Source of the DNA: Chlorobium sp.
Lineage (GTDB): Bacteria > Bacteroidota > Chlorobiia > Chlorobiales > Chlorobiaceae
Assembly (NCBI RefSeq): GCF_021740465.1
Contig: NZ_JAIOZR010000020.1
Coordinates: forward strand, 1 to 39,458
DNA: 39,458 nucleotides
Direction of reading: 5' to 3'
In this document: positions 1 to 10,191 of the stretch, one piece after another
Layout: every line of letters begins with the position of its first letter
How positions within the stretch are numbered: the first letter of the stretch is position 1
The notes under the pieces: generated by a model
Database searches by the model: none
Told to the model about the DNA's origin: nothing
The model's input: the letters and a program-made list of their open reading frames with translations, nothing else
Translations under genes and position numbers: made by a program

Positions 1-69
1 GAGTTTCTCGAATTCGTATCTCGGAAAAATCTTCAGTAACTCTCCCAGAATCGTTGTAACTTGTTTCAT
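1..69 (-). CDS. IS4-type transposase, N-terminal fragment cut by the window edge
   Basis: The minus strand reads an ATG at 69 and then 23 codons to the window edge. The peptide begins MKQVTTILGELLKIFPRYEF, which resembles the DUF4372 segment at the N-terminus of many IS4-family transposases, where a 'LLxxxPRYEFEKL' stretch is typical. A good Shine-Dalgarno (AAGGAG on the minus strand, 79-84) lies 9 nt before the ATG, which supports a real start. The catalytic DDE part would lie outside the window, so neither the family subgroup nor intactness can be judged. Positions 70-162 between this start and the next gene hold nothing else I can identify. Confidence 0.6.
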   Translation of the reverse strand, partial: MKQVTTILGELLKIFPRYEFEKL

Positions 70-162
70 GGTCTGGAACTCCTTGTGAATAGAGCTGATA
101 CCAAAAGTTTCGTCACTTTTAATATCGCCGTTTCCTCTGTGCTTTCAGACCTTCTTTATTTT

Positions 163-744
163 TTACCGGACACTACTGTTCTTCACCAATAAATAAACCT
201 CCAGCCACGATGATGCCCTTGGCATTTGGATGTGGGTATTGGTACTGTTCGCAAAACAGATGGTATGCAGACCACGCTCACGTAATTGAACAATATTATC
301 CGGCGTATCCTCGATATAAATATCTGCTCCTACCTGCTCCTTCTCCTTCATGAAACAGAGATCCCAGTAAGGAATACCGTGGCTGTCGAGCCATTCGACG
401 GTCTGCTGCACTGACGAGGCATGAAAATAGTGGATAAAAAGGCGGTGAGTGATGATCCTTATACGATAGCCTTCGTCCGAAAGTTTGCGAAGGTACTTCC
501 TTGCCCCCGGAATCATGGGCATGCTACTGAAAAGCTCCCGCTGCGTCACGGCAAAACGGTGCAGACTTTCGTACTGGCTCTTGTCGAGCACGCCCCATTC
601 ACCAAGACCGTAGGAAACATTGACGGGCAGTTCATCGATCGATTTCTCGAACCACTCGGCGGCAATCTCGCGCATGCGCTTGTAAAAATCGGCACAAACG
701 CCGTCGAGATCCACGCCAATGACTATTTTCGGCTTTTCAGGCAT
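163..744 (-). CDS. HAD-superfamily 5'-nucleotidase (NT5C-like)
   Basis: A 193-residue soluble protein. The N-terminal DLDGV motif ([13 protein letters not shown]) supplies the nucleophile Asp and the general acid Asp of HAD phosphatases. The IITHR stretch in the middle fits HAD motif II, and [13 protein letters not shown] in the C-terminal third fits the acidic motif IV. Length and motif order match the 5'(3')-deoxyribonucleotidase (NT5C) group, which removes phosphate from (deoxy)nucleoside monophosphates in the cytosol; the substrate is an inference. The gene starts 13 nt after the stop of the thioredoxin-domain gene on the same strand, so the two are probably co-transcribed. No signal peptide or membrane segment is seen. 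Confidence 0.7.
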   Translation of the reverse strand: MPEKPKIVIGVDLDGVCADFYKRMREIAAEWFEKSIDELPVNVSYGLGEWGVLDKSQYESLHRFAVTQRELFSSMPMIPGARKYLRKLSDEGYRIRIITHRLFIHYFHASSVQQTVEWLDSHGIPYWDLCFMKEKEQVGADIYIEDTPDNIVQLRERGLHTICFANSTNTHIQMPRASSWLEVYLLVKNSSVR

Positions 745-757
745 AAAAAGTGTGGAT

Positions 758-1564
758 TCAATAGAGCGCCCTATCGAACGCTTTCCGGTGCTTCCGGGTT
801 ATCTCATGCTCTTCGCCAAGGTATCTGAAAATCGCGATACAAGCCTTACGGGAGCTATCATCATCAAAATAACGGTTTTCACGAATAACACCGATAAATC
901 CCTCAAGTGCCTCATCAAAATTCTCGCCGGCAAGTTTCAGGAGCGCGTCGGCATAACAGTCACGGACAGGGTCAAGAGGAAGCGCGTCTTTCTGCAACAT
1001 GAGCAGACGGGCGATCACCAGCGCCGCTTCGCAGAGCGATACATATTCCGCTTCGCCTTCAAGGCGCCTGCAAAGATTCACGGCTTCATACGGATGAGAA
1101 AAAAGCCTCAGGCGGATAAGCAGGGCGAGAGCCTTGCTGTTCATGGGCTCTTTCTGCAGCACACCCTCAGCCAGTGATGCAGCCATGCCACATTTTCCCT
1201 GAAAAAAGAATTTTTCAGCCAGATCGACCTCTTTGGCGTAAGGACCGGGAATAACCTTTTTCAGCCACTGCTCGATCTGGTATTCCGGCAACGCCCCCGA
1301 AAAGGAATCGACAACCTCTCCGTTTACAAAAAGCCTGACATCGGGAATGCCTTTCACGCCGAAACGTTCGGCAAGCTCCGGAAATCTCTCCGTATCGATT
1401 TTCACCAGCTTCCAGGAACCGGAATATTTTTCTGCAAGACGTTCGAGTATCGGCGCCAGCATACGGCAGGGAGCACACCATGCCGCCCAAAAATCAACAA
1501 GTACGGGAATATCATGGCTCTGATCCAGCACATCACCCTGAAAATCGAAATGCTCTGTTGTCAT
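758..1564 (-). CDS. Thioredoxin-domain protein with helical repeat tail (YbbN/CnoX-like)
   Basis: The N-terminal ~110 residues are a thioredoxin fold with an intact redox motif, [11 protein letters not shown] (CxPC type WCAPC), and a '[12 protein letters not shown]' segment in which the cis-Pro loop is altered from the usual 'PT' to 'PD'. A ~150-residue helical tail follows, fitting the TPR-like repeats of YbbN/CnoX co-chaperones, which hold damaged proteins and pass them to DnaK or GroEL. The open frame extends upstream to a GTG at 1663, but the ATG at 1564 starts directly at the thioredoxin domain (MTTEHFDF) and is preferred; the extra 33 residues look non-coding. The gene is first in a probable two-gene unit with the HAD nucleotidase. 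The family call is strong; the chaperone role is inferred. Confidence 0.75.
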   Translation of the reverse strand: MTTEHFDFQGDVLDQSHDIPVLVDFWAAWCAPCRMLAPILERLAEKYSGSWKLVKIDTERFPELAERFGVKGIPDVRLFVNGEVVDSFSGALPEYQIEQWLKKVIPGPYAKEVDLAEKFFFQGKCGMAASLAEGVLQKEPMNSKALALLIRLRLFSHPYEAVNLCRRLEGEAEYVSLCEAALVIARLLMLQKDALPLDPVRDCYADALLKLAGENFDEALEGFIGVIRENRYFDDDSSRKACIAIFRYLGEEHEITRKHRKAFDRALY

Positions 1565-1891
1565 AACCGCCGGAATGGAATTATTGGTTGGACAGAAACG
1601 GTTACTTTCGCAGTTGTAACCGCTTCTGAAAAAAAGTGAACTGGGGGCCACCAGTGGCTTCACTTATTGTAAAGGATTAATTCCTTTTGACCAAAAGGAA
1701 TAAGCCTTGAAACGGCGACAGAAGGTCTTTCTCGCCCTGAAGAACGACATCATGGCGGAAGATCATGACATCCGGCAATCCACGGTATGGAAAATTCCCC
1801 AGGAACAAATTAACCGGACATACCATTACCATCGCTATCAGAGGGCTATTTGCCTCAACCGTATAGCCGTTCACCCGATCAGAAACAGCAA

Positions 1892-2536
1892 ATGGACAGA
1901 GCAAACAGTGATCTTTCCACATTTGTGGGCACCGCGCTTGCCGACGGAATTTCCCGTACAGCGATCAGGAACGCCCTCCTTCAGGCCGGATGGCAAAATG
2001 ACCGGATTGAACGGGCTCTTGGAGACTATGCCGAACTGGATTTCCCTCTTCCTGTTCCCAGACCAAAACCGTATCTTTCTGCGCGTGAAGCTTTTTTTTA
2101 CCTGCTTCTTTTTGCCACCCTCTACATCAGCGCCTTCAATTTCGGCAACCTTCTTTTTGTTTTTATCGAACACGCCTTTCCCGATCCCGCACTCGAAGAG
2201 ATAACCGTAAACTGGAACAGCCAAAGAATCCGCAGCGCAATTTCAGCACTGATCGTTGCTTTTCCGGTATTTCTCTATCTTTCGGGAAAGATAAACCGGG
2301 AATTGCTGAGTTCACCTGCCGGAAGAGCCTCCGCAATACGACGCTGGCTTACCTATATCACGCTCTTTATTGCGTCTGGCATTATAATCGGCGATCTCAT
2401 TGCCATTCTCTATAACTTTCTTGGGGGAGAACTCACAACCAGGTTTATCCTGAAATCGCTCACAATCGGAATTCTGGCAGGAACGCTGTTTTTCCACTAT
2501 ATCAATGGATTGCGCAGGGAGGAACAGGAACCATGA
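1892..2536 (+). CDS. DUF5671-type multi-pass membrane protein
   Basis: The first ~35 residues look like a small helical motif (GISRTAIRNALLQAGW) often found ahead of DUF5671 membrane domains, where it resembles a UBA-like or short-tail recognition helix pair. Four hydrophobic segments follow, around EAFFYLLLFATLYISAFNFG, SALIVAFPVFLYLSG, YITLFIASGIIIGDLIAILY and LTIGILAGTLFFHYI. Function is unknown; homologues are inner-membrane proteins. The frame is also open from a TTG at 1850 behind an AGAGGG, so 14 extra residues are possible; I chose the ATG at 1892 because the conserved part begins just after it. The stop codon overlaps the ATG of the next gene (ATGA), so the two are translationally coupled. 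Confidence 0.6.
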   Translation: MDRANSDLSTFVGTALADGISRTAIRNALLQAGWQNDRIERALGDYAELDFPLPVPRPKPYLSAREAFFYLLLFATLYISAFNFGNLLFVFIEHAFPDPALEEITVNWNSQRIRSAISALIVAFPVFLYLSGKINRELLSSPAGRASAIRRWLTYITLFIASGIIIGDLIAILYNFLGGELTTRFILKSLTIGILAGTLFFHYINGLRREEQEP

Positions 2537-2949
2537 ACGAGTTCCTGAAGAAAAAAAAACTTGCCCTTTACCTCTCGGCTCTTGTAACAGCTGCTGTCAT
2601 CTAAGGGATGTTCCTTACCGGCTCACCTTTTCAGCAGAGAGAGAAACGGTTCGATGAACGACGGGTCGAGAATCTCCGGGAGATTGCGCTCTCAATCGAT
2701 TACTTTTTTTCCCGATACGGTTCGATCCCCGAGAGTCTCGAACAGCTTGAAAAAAGCGGAAACATCGCCATCGATATCACAGACCCTGAAACGGACAAGA
2801 TTTATGACTATGAAAAAATCTCCAAAGCCACATACAGATTATGCGCAGTGTTTTCGCAGCACTCTGAAAAAAATGTCGATAAATTCCTGTCCCATGGAGC
2901 CGGGAAGGTGTGTTTTGTGTTGAACGCAAAAAAAATCGAAACCCGCTAA
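2533..2949 (+). pseudogene. Small membrane-anchored protein interrupted by an in-frame TAA
   Basis: An ATG at 2533 overlaps the stop of the DUF5671 gene. It reads a basic N-terminus and a hydrophobic segment (LALYLSALVTAAVI), then hits TAA at 2602-2604. The same frame continues at once as GMFLTGSPFQQREKRF and stays open to 2949, with a soluble part containing a YGSIPESLEQLEKSG region and a 'DPETDKIYDYEKIS' region. The ATGA overlap, the split in the middle of the membrane anchor and the uninterrupted frame on both sides make a recent nonsense mutation (or a sequencing error) the simplest reading. The ATG at 2608 could restart translation but would give a protein without most of its anchor. The intact form would be 138 residues. 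Function is unknown; it probably works with the DUF5671 protein. Confidence 0.65.
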
Positions 2950-3002
2950 ACTCCATTGTCTCTTTACGCAAGCAAGACCATGCAAAAAAACGGTCAGACA
3001 AA

Positions 3003-3332
3003 TCAAAGCGTCACCGATTTCGAGAAAAGATTCAGCACGATCACACCGGCAACGATGAGAGCAATACCCACCAGGGCTCCGGCATCGAGCCGCTGCTGAT
3101 AGAGCACCCAACCTGCAAGTGTAATCAACGCCACCCCGACCCCCGACCAGATGGCATAAACCACACCCAGGGGAAAAGAACGAAGCGTCAGCGAGAGAAA
3201 ATAAAAGGATGAGCTGTAGCCCGCAGCCACAAGCAGCGAGGGCCAGAGTCTGGTGAATCCTTCAGCCGCTTTCAATGCCGAAGTGGCGGCAACTTCGGAG
3301 ATGATAGCAATGACAAGATATACCCAGTGCAT
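3003..3332 (-). CDS. Small multidrug resistance (SMR) efflux protein, EmrE/QacE type
   Basis: A 109-residue protein with four membrane helices and strong SMR hallmarks. The essential membrane Glu is at residue 13 ([15 protein letters not shown]), followed by [23 protein letters not shown] in helix 3 and a short C-terminus. The family exchanges protons for cationic drugs, dyes or guanidinium compounds across the inner membrane as an antiparallel dimer. A longer frame runs up to 3596, but the SMR domain begins exactly at the ATG at 3332. No Shine-Dalgarno is obvious. It is transcribed divergently from the DUF2141 gene. The substrate cannot be told from sequence alone; the GFTRLWPS and WSGVG segments favour the multidrug subgroup over the Gdx guanidinium exporters. 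Confidence 0.85.
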   Translation of the reverse strand: MHWVYLVIAIISEVAATSALKAAEGFTRLWPSLLVAAGYSSSFYFLSLTLRSFPLGVVYAIWSGVGVALITLAGWVLYQQRLDAGALVGIALIVAGVIVLNLFSKSVTL

Positions 3333-3510
3333 AGGAAAAGCAGAAAAATGTTGCGTATGAGCACCCGCCTCCCTCTCCGGTAACGGCCCGGAATACCGGC
3401 GAACAAGAAACCCGGAACAGGAAGGAAGTCGATAGGCACTTGTAAGAGGATGTTTCAATACCGATATTACGAAGTTCCCCGATGAACGGAAAGCTGAAGT
3501 TAACGACACC

Positions 3511-4020
3511 ATGACAGAAACGCGCAAACGCATCTTCCCCATCATGAATAACATCATCGCAACGATAATCACCCCCCTTCTTCTTGCGGCTTCCATACAG
3601 CAGTCTTACGCAGAGACTCCCACTGCTGCCACATGCAGGCCTGGCCAGTCCGGATGCATCACGGTATTTATCCGGGAGCTGAAAAAACCCGAAGGCACGC
3701 TTGGCGTCTTGCTCTACTCCTCGAAAAAAGGCTTTCCCGACAAACCCGATCTGGCGGTTGCAAGACGCATCAAAGCAATAAGCAGCACCGCCCATGAAGT
3801 GAGCTTCGAAAACATCCCTTTCGGCACCTATGCCGTAAGTGTCCTCCACGATGAAAACAGCAACGGGAAAATGGATAAAACCTTTATCGGCATCCCGAAA
3901 GAGGGATTCGGGGTATCCAACAATCCTAAAATCAAAACCGGACCGCCGAGCTTCAGCGAAGCCCTCTTTACGCTCGACCATATACAGGCGGACGTGATGG
4001 TGACCATGAAATATTTCTAG
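3511..4020 (+). CDS. Secreted DUF2141 family protein
   Basis: A 169-residue protein with a signal peptide (basic start, then [20 protein letters not shown], cleavage probably after AYA/YAE) and a DUF2141 domain. Typical family elements are [15 protein letters not shown] near the front, [24 protein letters not shown] in the middle and [12 protein letters not shown] near the end. The DENSNGKMD loop looks like a calcium-type acidic loop, but no binding function is established. The protein is probably periplasmic. The ATG at 3544 (MNNIIATI) would also give a good signal peptide and is an alternative start. It lies just upstream of ynbE, but a 34-nt gap and its different family leave operon membership open. 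Confidence 0.7.
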   Translation: MTETRKRIFPIMNNIIATIITPLLLAASIQQSYAETPTAATCRPGQSGCITVFIRELKKPEGTLGVLLYSSKKGFPDKPDLAVARRIKAISSTAHEVSFENIPFGTYAVSVLHDENSNGKMDKTFIGIPKEGFGVSNNPKIKTGPPSFSEALFTLDHIQADVMVTMKYF

Positions 4021-4054
4021 GCCGGGCTCATCCATAAATCCAGAACCATTACCC

Positions 4055-4264
4055 ATGAACAAACGAACCGCACTCAGAGCCACGCTACTCCCGGTTTTCA
4101 CCGCCGCCGCATTTGCCGCCGCAGGCTGCAGCCCGACAGTGAAGGTCGAAGCGCCCGACAAGCCTATCGTCATCAACATGAATATCAAGATCGATCACGA
4201 AATCAGGGTAAAGGTAGACCGTGAACTCGACTCGCTGCTCGATACGAAAAAAGGGTTATTCTAA
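4055..4264 (+). CDS. ynbE: YnbE-family lipoprotein
   Basis: A 69-residue lipoprotein. A short signal sequence ends in a lipobox (FAAAGC, Cys25), followed by PTVKVEAPDKPIVINMN and NIKIDHEIRVKVDRELDSLL, the hallmark of YnbE. In Escherichia coli YnbE is an outer-membrane lipoprotein that oligomerises with the C-terminus of the AsmA-like protein YdbH to complete a bridge moving phospholipid to the outer membrane, with YdbL modulating the assembly. The same three genes occur here in the order ynbE-ydbL-ydbH, which makes the assignment firm for the system. Transport function in this organism is inferred from that known case. Confidence 0.85.
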   Translation: MNKRTALRATLLPVFTAAAFAAAGCSPTVKVEAPDKPIVINMNIKIDHEIRVKVDRELDSLLDTKKGLF

Positions 4265-4280
4265 ACAGGAGGGAAAAAAC

Positions 4281-4634
4281 ATGACAGGAACCATGATAAA
4301 ATCAACGGCATTGAAAGCCCTGCTTGCACTGTTGCTGTTTGCCGGTTTCTCGGCACCGGCGTTTGCACTCGATCTTGAAACCGCCCGGGCACAGGGTCTG
4401 GCAGGCGAAGTGGACAACGGCCTGCTGGCCGTGCCTCCCGGAGCAGGTGGGGAAGCCCAGGGAATCATAGCGACCATCAACAACCAGCGACGGGCTGAAT
4501 ATGCGAAAATAGCAGCACAGAACAATCTCTCTCTCGACGTCGTCGGCAGCATGATGTTCGAAAAAATCTATACCCGCCTTCCGGCCGGAACCTGGGTACA
4601 GGTAAAGGGGCAATGGAAGAAAAAGGCAGGATAA
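4281..4634 (+). CDS. ydbL: YdbL-family (DUF1318) periplasmic protein
   Basis: A 117-residue exported protein. It has a signal peptide (ALLALLLFAGFSAPAFA), then the DUF1318 signature: LDLETARAQGLAGEVDNGLLAV, a long IIATINNQRRAEYAKIA segment and a C-terminal KIYTRLPAGTWVQVKGQW. The ATG at 4281 follows a strong Shine-Dalgarno, AGGAGGG at 4267-4273, which overlaps the region just after the ynbE stop and settles the start. YdbL is thought to chaperone or regulate YnbE-YdbH assembly in the periplasm. The gene lies between ynbE (16 nt before) and ydbH (21 nt after), so all three are one operon. Confidence 0.85.
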   Translation: MTGTMIKSTALKALLALLLFAGFSAPAFALDLETARAQGLAGEVDNGLLAVPPGAGGEAQGIIATINNQRRAEYAKIAAQNNLSLDVVGSMMFEKIYTRLPAGTWVQVKGQWKKKAG

Positions 4635-4655
4635 GCCTCAAAACCGGGCCTGAAC

Positions 4656-7322
4656 GTGAAATGGACACATCGAATCCTCGTTGCGCTGCTGCTTGCAGTT
4701 ATCCTTCTGCCGCTGGCGGCATGGCTGGCTTTTCCGTGGTATCTGCAGCTGCTCGTTGACCGCATACTCGCAGGAAAGCCCTTTCACGTTGAGATTTCGG
4801 GATCCGGCATACCGGGGCCTGCCGGGTTCGGATTCCGAAATCTGACGGCATCGTTCACCGTCCCCCCCGACCAGTGCAGCAGCAAACCTGCAACCTACAA
4901 ACTCTCCCTTGTCAACGGCCGCATATCCTGGAATATCGGCGCTCTTGGCACTCTTTTCTTCTCCGATCGCCTGCAAACTGCTTTCACTCTGCGAGCCGAC
5001 TCGCTCTGCATTCAGCCCGAACCCGGAAGCTTCATGTTCGAAGACCGGGACCCACGAATCGATATGCAAATCGCCATTGCCCGCCGCCGGGGAGCCCCGA
5101 TGGAATTTCAGCCTTACCGCGTTTCCTATGCGATCCGGAACGCTTCGGTTACGAGGGAAAAGCTCCGTCTGGCCGGTATCGATTACAGGGTATCGCTTTC
5201 CAGCGCCGGAAAATGGCAGCAACCGTCCGACACCCTCCACATCCGGAAACTCTACAGCGATGGAAACCTCGCTCCGGTGGGTGATTTCAGGGCGCTGTTC
5301 GGTTCGAAGCGTGATCCCCTCAAACCCTGCACCCTTATTCTCAGCAACTGCTCCATCAATCTTTTTGAATGGAATGGTGCCGCAGAGCGGATCGAATACG
5401 ATCTCAGGAAGCAGGAGACCAGCTTTACGCTCATGCTTGCTGAAATTCCCCTGAACGAACTCCCCTGGTTCAAACCATCCGAAAAAATACCGCTCAAGGG
5501 TTTAGGCCGGGTGAGCGGCTCACTCCCCATCGAGTTCAGGGATTCCACGGTTCTGATCCGTAACGCCCTGGTCGCCGGAGAAGCCGGCGCCGGAATCCTC
5601 TATCCGGTTAAAAACAGCAACCGCTGGTTTTCACTCGATATCGGGCCGAAGCCGGGTTCTGCTGAAATACTGAAAAACCTCAATGCGACCATCACGCTCA
5701 ACAGCCGGAATAAAAACCTGTCCGGCCTTGCCGTTCGTGATTTTTCGGCGGAACTCTTCGAGGGAAAACTGCAGAGTTCGCCATTCATGTTCGATCCCGT
5801 AAAAAACGAGGTCATGCTGACCATGAGCATGGAGGATATCCGCATTCTTGACCGCCTGAACTATCACGGCGAAACCCGGGGATCCTTCAAGGGCGGCCTT
5901 TCAGGAACCGTTCCGCTTGCATTCGGTAAAAAAGGGCTCACGTTCGGCCAGGTCAGCCTGGCCTCTGCCTTAACATTCAGCGACATCGCGCTCCGCGATA
6001 TTCCCGGACTGACGGGGGAAAGCCGTCTGAAGACACCGCTTGCCTCAGGAACACTCAACGGCACGCTTCCTCTCGAATACCGCAACAGCACCATTAAAGT
6101 CCAAAGCGGTATAATTTCCGGCTCGAAAAGCTCCGGAATATTCTTTTATGATAAGGAGAACCGGCAGTGGCTCTCTTTCGGTCTTGCCTCGAATACCGGC
6201 AGCCGTGCATTGTTCAGCAACATAAACGCATCCCTGGGACTTGATGCAGCAGGTGACAAATCGCAGCATTACTCCCTTAAACTGCTTTCTGCCGAAACAC
6301 TTGGCGGAACCATTCTTGCTGCCCCGATGGTTTTCAGCGTCAACGACAAGGATATCCCTGTGACGCTAAAATTGAACAATATCAATGCTCTCGACCGGAT
6401 TAAACTCCATGGCGACTTCAAAGGGTCGCTGAGCGGATCGGTAAGCGGTACGCTCCCGCTGGTTATGGGAAAACAGGGATTTATGATCAGGAAGGCCAGG
6501 CTGCGTTCAAGCGGAGGAGGAACCATTACCGTTGCACCACCAAAACTGAAAAGAAGCGCGACCGAGCGTATTTTCGGCGTCCCTGATCAGGAGGCCGACT
6601 ACAGCTTCAAAAGTCCGGATATTCTCTTTACACGCCACTACGACGGAAAAATCGCGATGGATTTCAGCCTTGGGGAGCTGAAAAGAAAAACCGGGAGCGG
6701 AGAGATCCTGCTAACCGCTCCGAAAGGAATCCTTGCAATGTGGCAGAATAGAAAATATCCCGACCTGGTAACCCTTTCCAATTTTCATGCAGGCTTTTTT
6801 GACGGGACAATCGCCATCAGCAGCGTCGAGTACGATATGGCAAAAAACAAGGCAGAAACCGTTCTGCACTTGAACAATATTCCCCTGCAGAAACTGCTTG
6901 ACTTGCAGGGCACTAAAAAAATCTATGCGACCGGTACGGTAAAAGGCTCAATCCCCGTAAAAATATCGGGCACGGTGATTGAAATCATGGACGGGATAAT
7001 GAGCGCCGAATCCGATGGACAGATCATCTACGCCACAACACCCGAAGAGAGAGCCCTTGCCAACCAGGGACTTCGCACCACCTATGAAGCGCTCTCGAAC
7101 TTCCTCTACATACAACTGGCATCATCAATTTCCATGGCTCCCGACGGGAAATCGATCCTGACCATTCGCCTTAAAGGCAACAATCCCGACTTTCAGGGGG
7201 GACGCCCTGTCGAACTCAATCTCAATGTCGAACAGAACCTTCTCGATCTCATGCGCAGTCTCTCCATCTCATCAAATCTCGAACGGGTAATTACTGAAAA
7301 AACACTCCAGAAAAACAAATAA
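4656..7322 (+). CDS. ydbH: YdbH-family AsmA-like intermembrane lipid transport protein
   Basis: An 888-residue protein with one N-terminal membrane anchor (RILVALLLAVILLPLAAWLAF), then a very long stretch of beta-rich repeats typical of AsmA-like/repeating-beta-groove proteins. The pattern 'G.L.G.LPL.......I..G......GGGI.Y' recurs several times, for example RVSGSLPIEF, LSGTVPLAFG, LNGTLPLEY, VSGTLPLVMG and VKGSIPVKI. The C-terminal part with DGQIIYATTPEERALANQG, GNNPDFQGGRPVELNLNVEQNLLDLMRSL matches DUF2950/YdbH endings. In E. coli YdbH, with TamB and YhdP, carries phospholipid from inner to outer membrane. The start is GTG at 4656, directly at the anchor. Length and operon context agree with the family. 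A 114-nt AT-rich gap separates it from the next gene. Confidence 0.85.
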   Translation: MKWTHRILVALLLAVILLPLAAWLAFPWYLQLLVDRILAGKPFHVEISGSGIPGPAGFGFRNLTASFTVPPDQCSSKPATYKLSLVNGRISWNIGALGTLFFSDRLQTAFTLRADSLCIQPEPGSFMFEDRDPRIDMQIAIARRRGAPMEFQPYRVSYAIRNASVTREKLRLAGIDYRVSLSSAGKWQQPSDTLHIRKLYSDGNLAPVGDFRALFGSKRDPLKPCTLILSNCSINLFEWNGAAERIEYDLRKQETSFTLMLAEIPLNELPWFKPSEKIPLKGLGRVSGSLPIEFRDSTVLIRNALVAGEAGAGILYPVKNSNRWFSLDIGPKPGSAEILKNLNATITLNSRNKNLSGLAVRDFSAELFEGKLQSSPFMFDPVKNEVMLTMSMEDIRILDRLNYHGETRGSFKGGLSGTVPLAFGKKGLTFGQVSLASALTFSDIALRDIPGLTGESRLKTPLASGTLNGTLPLEYRNSTIKVQSGIISGSKSSGIFFYDKENRQWLSFGLASNTGSRALFSNINASLGLDAAGDKSQHYSLKLLSAETLGGTILAAPMVFSVNDKDIPVTLKLNNINALDRIKLHGDFKGSLSGSVSGTLPLVMGKQGFMIRKARLRSSGGGTITVAPPKLKRSATERIFGVPDQEADYSFKSPDILFTRHYDGKIAMDFSLGELKRKTGSGEILLTAPKGILAMWQNRKYPDLVTLSNFHAGFFDGTIAISSVEYDMAKNKAETVLHLNNIPLQKLLDLQGTKKIYATGTVKGSIPVKISGTVIEIMDGIMSAESDGQIIYATTPEERALANQGLRTTYEALSNFLYIQLASSISMAPDGKSILTIRLKGNNPDFQGGRPVELNLNVEQNLLDLMRSLSISSNLERVITEKTLQKNK

Positions 7323-7436
7323 ACGAACACCAAGCTCCTATTTACCAGGAAAAACCTGTTTTAATTGCCTGATTATCATAAATTAAAAACTAAACAACTT
7401 CCAATTCTCCCAGCCCCTTACGCACAATAACAGACA

Positions 7437-10085
7437 ATGTCACATCACGTGATACAAAACGGAAACCTGTTCTTCAATATCTATGCACTGCCGCTTTTTG
7501 CCAATTCGCTGTTTCTGGGCATTCTGGCCTATCATGCCTGGAGCAGAAGAAAAAACCACGGTGCAGGCTATTTTTCTCTGCTGCTTGTCTGCAGTCTTGT
7601 TTATTCGTTTTCTTACGGGCTTGAAATATCATCGTTGAACCTCCAGACCGCCCTTTTCTTCATCCGCATCGAATACCTCGGCATCGCATTCATCCCTCCG
7701 GTTTTCCTTCTGTTCGCACTCTCCTATACAGAAAGCCTGAAAAAGTTTTCCACTCCCCTGCTGACCGCGATTTTCATGATTCCGTTTATAACCGCGGTTC
7801 TTGTTGTAAGCCTCGACCTTCACCCATTCATTCACGAAGATATCCGGCTGGTCAAAAGCAGACTGTTTCCTGTCGTTGTCATAAAGCCGGGAATCTGGTA
7901 CTGGGTCACTCTTGCATACAACAACCTCTGTATTTTTTTCAGCAATCTCCTGTTCTACAAACTCTGGAAGCGAAGCGAGGCGATCTATCGCAAACAGCTG
8001 GCCATTCTTGTCACAGGAGCCATGATTCCATGGATAAGCAACATCATCTACCACGCTGGATTAGCTCCATTGGAAATCGATCCGGCTCCGATTGCCTTGT
8101 CGTTCAGTGCCGTCATGATCTATATCGGGCTGTTCTATTATAAATTCTTTGACCTCGCGCCTGCAGTCAGGGATATTGTCTACGAAAAAATACCCGATGC
8201 GGTGCTTGTTATTGACCCTAAAAACCGGATCGCCGACTGCAACAAAACCGCATTGAACATTCTTGAAATCACCCCGAAGGATATAGGAAAACCTGCCGAT
8301 CAGATACTGCGAGCCTGGCCGGAACTGAAACAGCTGATCGGCAAAACAGAAGAAATCGCCCAGGTAGAACTGAAAAAGCAGAAACACGATCAAGTGAAAT
8401 GGTTCGACATCGATATTCTCGAACTGCCCGATAAATCGGGGATGTTAGCAGGACGCATTATCGTCCTGCATGATATCACCCGGCGCAAACAGGTAGAAGA
8501 GGATCTGATTGCAACAAGACAGAAGGCTGAAGCCGCCAACAGGGCAAAAAGCAATTTTCTGGCGAATATGAGCCATGAAATACGCACTCCGCTCAACGGT
8601 CTTATAGGGTTTTCATCGTTGCTCATGAAAACCGCCCTCGACGAGTTACAGTTCAATTATATCAATACCGTCAACAGCTCCGCAATACAGCTTCTGGGAC
8701 TGATTAACGATATTCTCGACCTTTCCGAAATTGAAGCCGGAAAACAGGTTCTGTCGGAAGAAAATGTCTCTCTTGAAGAACTGGCCGAACAGGTTATCGA
8801 CATGATTACCTATTCCGCTCACAGCAAGAACCTTGAACTTTTGCTCGACATTCCTGCTGCGTTACGATCTGTGACCCTGCGTGCCGATCCGGTCCGCCTG
8901 AAACAGATACTGATCAACCTTCTGGGAAACGCCGTAAAATTCACCTTGGAGGGGGATATTGAATTACGGATTGCAACCACACCAGCATCGCAAAACTCGT
9001 CGGAAATGACCATAGTTTTTTCGGTGAAAGACACGGGGAAAGGAATTTCCCCGGAAAACCGGAAAAAGATTTTTGAAGCATTTTCCCAGGAGGACATGTC
9101 CACAACCAGAAAATTCGGCGGTACCGGTCTTGGACTCACCATATCGAACAAATTGCTGCAACTGATGGGATCATCCTTACAGCTTGAAAGCATTCCCGGT
9201 CATGGAAGCTGTTTTTTCTTCTCTCTTTGCCTGCCCGTTGTCGAAAAAAGGGGGAAAATTATTCCGGAAAAGCTCTCCGGCAAAAAAATACTGATTGTCG
9301 ACAACAATACCCGCAATCGCGAGCTGCTCGCAAAAACCCTCGAATCCGCATCGATCGCCTGCGAAAGCGCTGCAGGAAGCAATGAGGCTCTTAAAAAAGC
9401 CGGATTATTCAATGCCTTCGTCATCGACTACCACCTTCCAGACATGAACGGCATCGAGCTCACAGAGAAAATCCGCAGAAGCCAAACGACGGCACCCGTT
9501 CTCATGATGTTTCATGCGACCGATGATCCCGCTCTTTTTTCGGCGGCTCAGGAAACAGGGAGCTGCACTGCCGTGATAAAACCCGTGAAACGAAGCCAGC
9601 TGTTTGAGTTGCTTGCCGATCTGGAAAACGGAGAGAAAAAAAGCATGATACCCTCTGCTGAGTTGGTGGAAGACATTCCCGAGGAGTACAAAAAGTGCAC
9701 CATTCTCATTGCAGAAGACAACAGCACCAATATGCTGCTTGCCAAAGCGGTACTGCTTAAAATTCTCCCGGAAGCAAAAATCCTTGAGGCCGCAAACGGC
9801 AGAGAAGCCGTCTTGATGTATACCACCCATAATCCCGACCTTGTTTTCATGGACATTCATATGCCCGAGATGAACGGTCTTGAAGCCTCAGCTGCAATAC
9901 GACAGGTGGAAAAGGGCTGGCGATGCCCGATTGTCGCCATGACGGCAGACTCTCTCAGAGAATTAAACGGTCAATTCGACAGCTTCGGGATAGATGACGC
10001 CATCATTAAGCCATATACACCGGAGACGGTCAGAAAGACTCTCTCGACATGGCTGCAAAAAAGCCAGCATGCGACAAAACCGTAG
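7437..10085 (+). CDS. Membrane hybrid histidine kinase (7TM-PAS-HisKA-HATPase-REC-REC)
   Basis: An 882-residue hybrid sensor kinase. Residues ~1-235 contain about seven membrane helices of the histidine-kinase 7TM sensory type. A PAS domain follows (~245-350, [17 protein letters not shown]), then a HisKA dimerisation helix with the phospho-acceptor His380 ([12 protein letters not shown]), and a HATPase domain with N, G1 and G2 boxes ([26 protein letters not shown]). Two receiver domains are present. REC1 (~615-735) has phospho-acceptor Asp664 ([10 protein letters not shown]) but Asn in the usual Asp-Asp pair (IVDNN). REC2 (~753-878) has intact EDN, Asp806 ([11 protein letters not shown]) and Lys (IIKPY). 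No dedicated response regulator lies next to it. The signal sensed and the target are unknown. Confidence 0.9.
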   Translation: MSHHVIQNGNLFFNIYALPLFANSLFLGILAYHAWSRRKNHGAGYFSLLLVCSLVYSFSYGLEISSLNLQTALFFIRIEYLGIAFIPPVFLLFALSYTESLKKFSTPLLTAIFMIPFITAVLVVSLDLHPFIHEDIRLVKSRLFPVVVIKPGIWYWVTLAYNNLCIFFSNLLFYKLWKRSEAIYRKQLAILVTGAMIPWISNIIYHAGLAPLEIDPAPIALSFSAVMIYIGLFYYKFFDLAPAVRDIVYEKIPDAVLVIDPKNRIADCNKTALNILEITPKDIGKPADQILRAWPELKQLIGKTEEIAQVELKKQKHDQVKWFDIDILELPDKSGMLAGRIIVLHDITRRKQVEEDLIATRQKAEAANRAKSNFLANMSHEIRTPLNGLIGFSSLLMKTALDELQFNYINTVNSSAIQLLGLINDILDLSEIEAGKQVLSEENVSLEELAEQVIDMITYSAHSKNLELLLDIPAALRSVTLRADPVRLKQILINLLGNAVKFTLEGDIELRIATTPASQNSSEMTIVFSVKDTGKGISPENRKKIFEAFSQEDMSTTRKFGGTGLGLTISNKLLQLMGSSLQLESIPGHGSCFFFSLCLPVVEKRGKIIPEKLSGKKILIVDNNTRNRELLAKTLESASIACESAAGSNEALKKAGLFNAFVIDYHLPDMNGIELTEKIRRSQTTAPVLMMFHATDDPALFSAAQETGSCTAVIKPVKRSQLFELLADLENGEKKSMIPSAELVEDIPEEYKKCTILIAEDNSTNMLLAKAVLLKILPEAKILEAANGREAVLMYTTHNPDLVFMDIHMPEMNGLEASAAIRQVEKGWRCPIVAMTADSLRELNGQFDSFGIDDAIIKPYTPETVRKTLSTWLQKSQHATKP

Positions 10086-10191
10086 GAAACCCGGGGAAAT
10101 CAACACAAATGTAGATTATCAAAAAGAACAGTAGCCCACCGAAAAACCTTATCTATCTGATTAATAATACTTTAGAATAAAGCAAACAACA

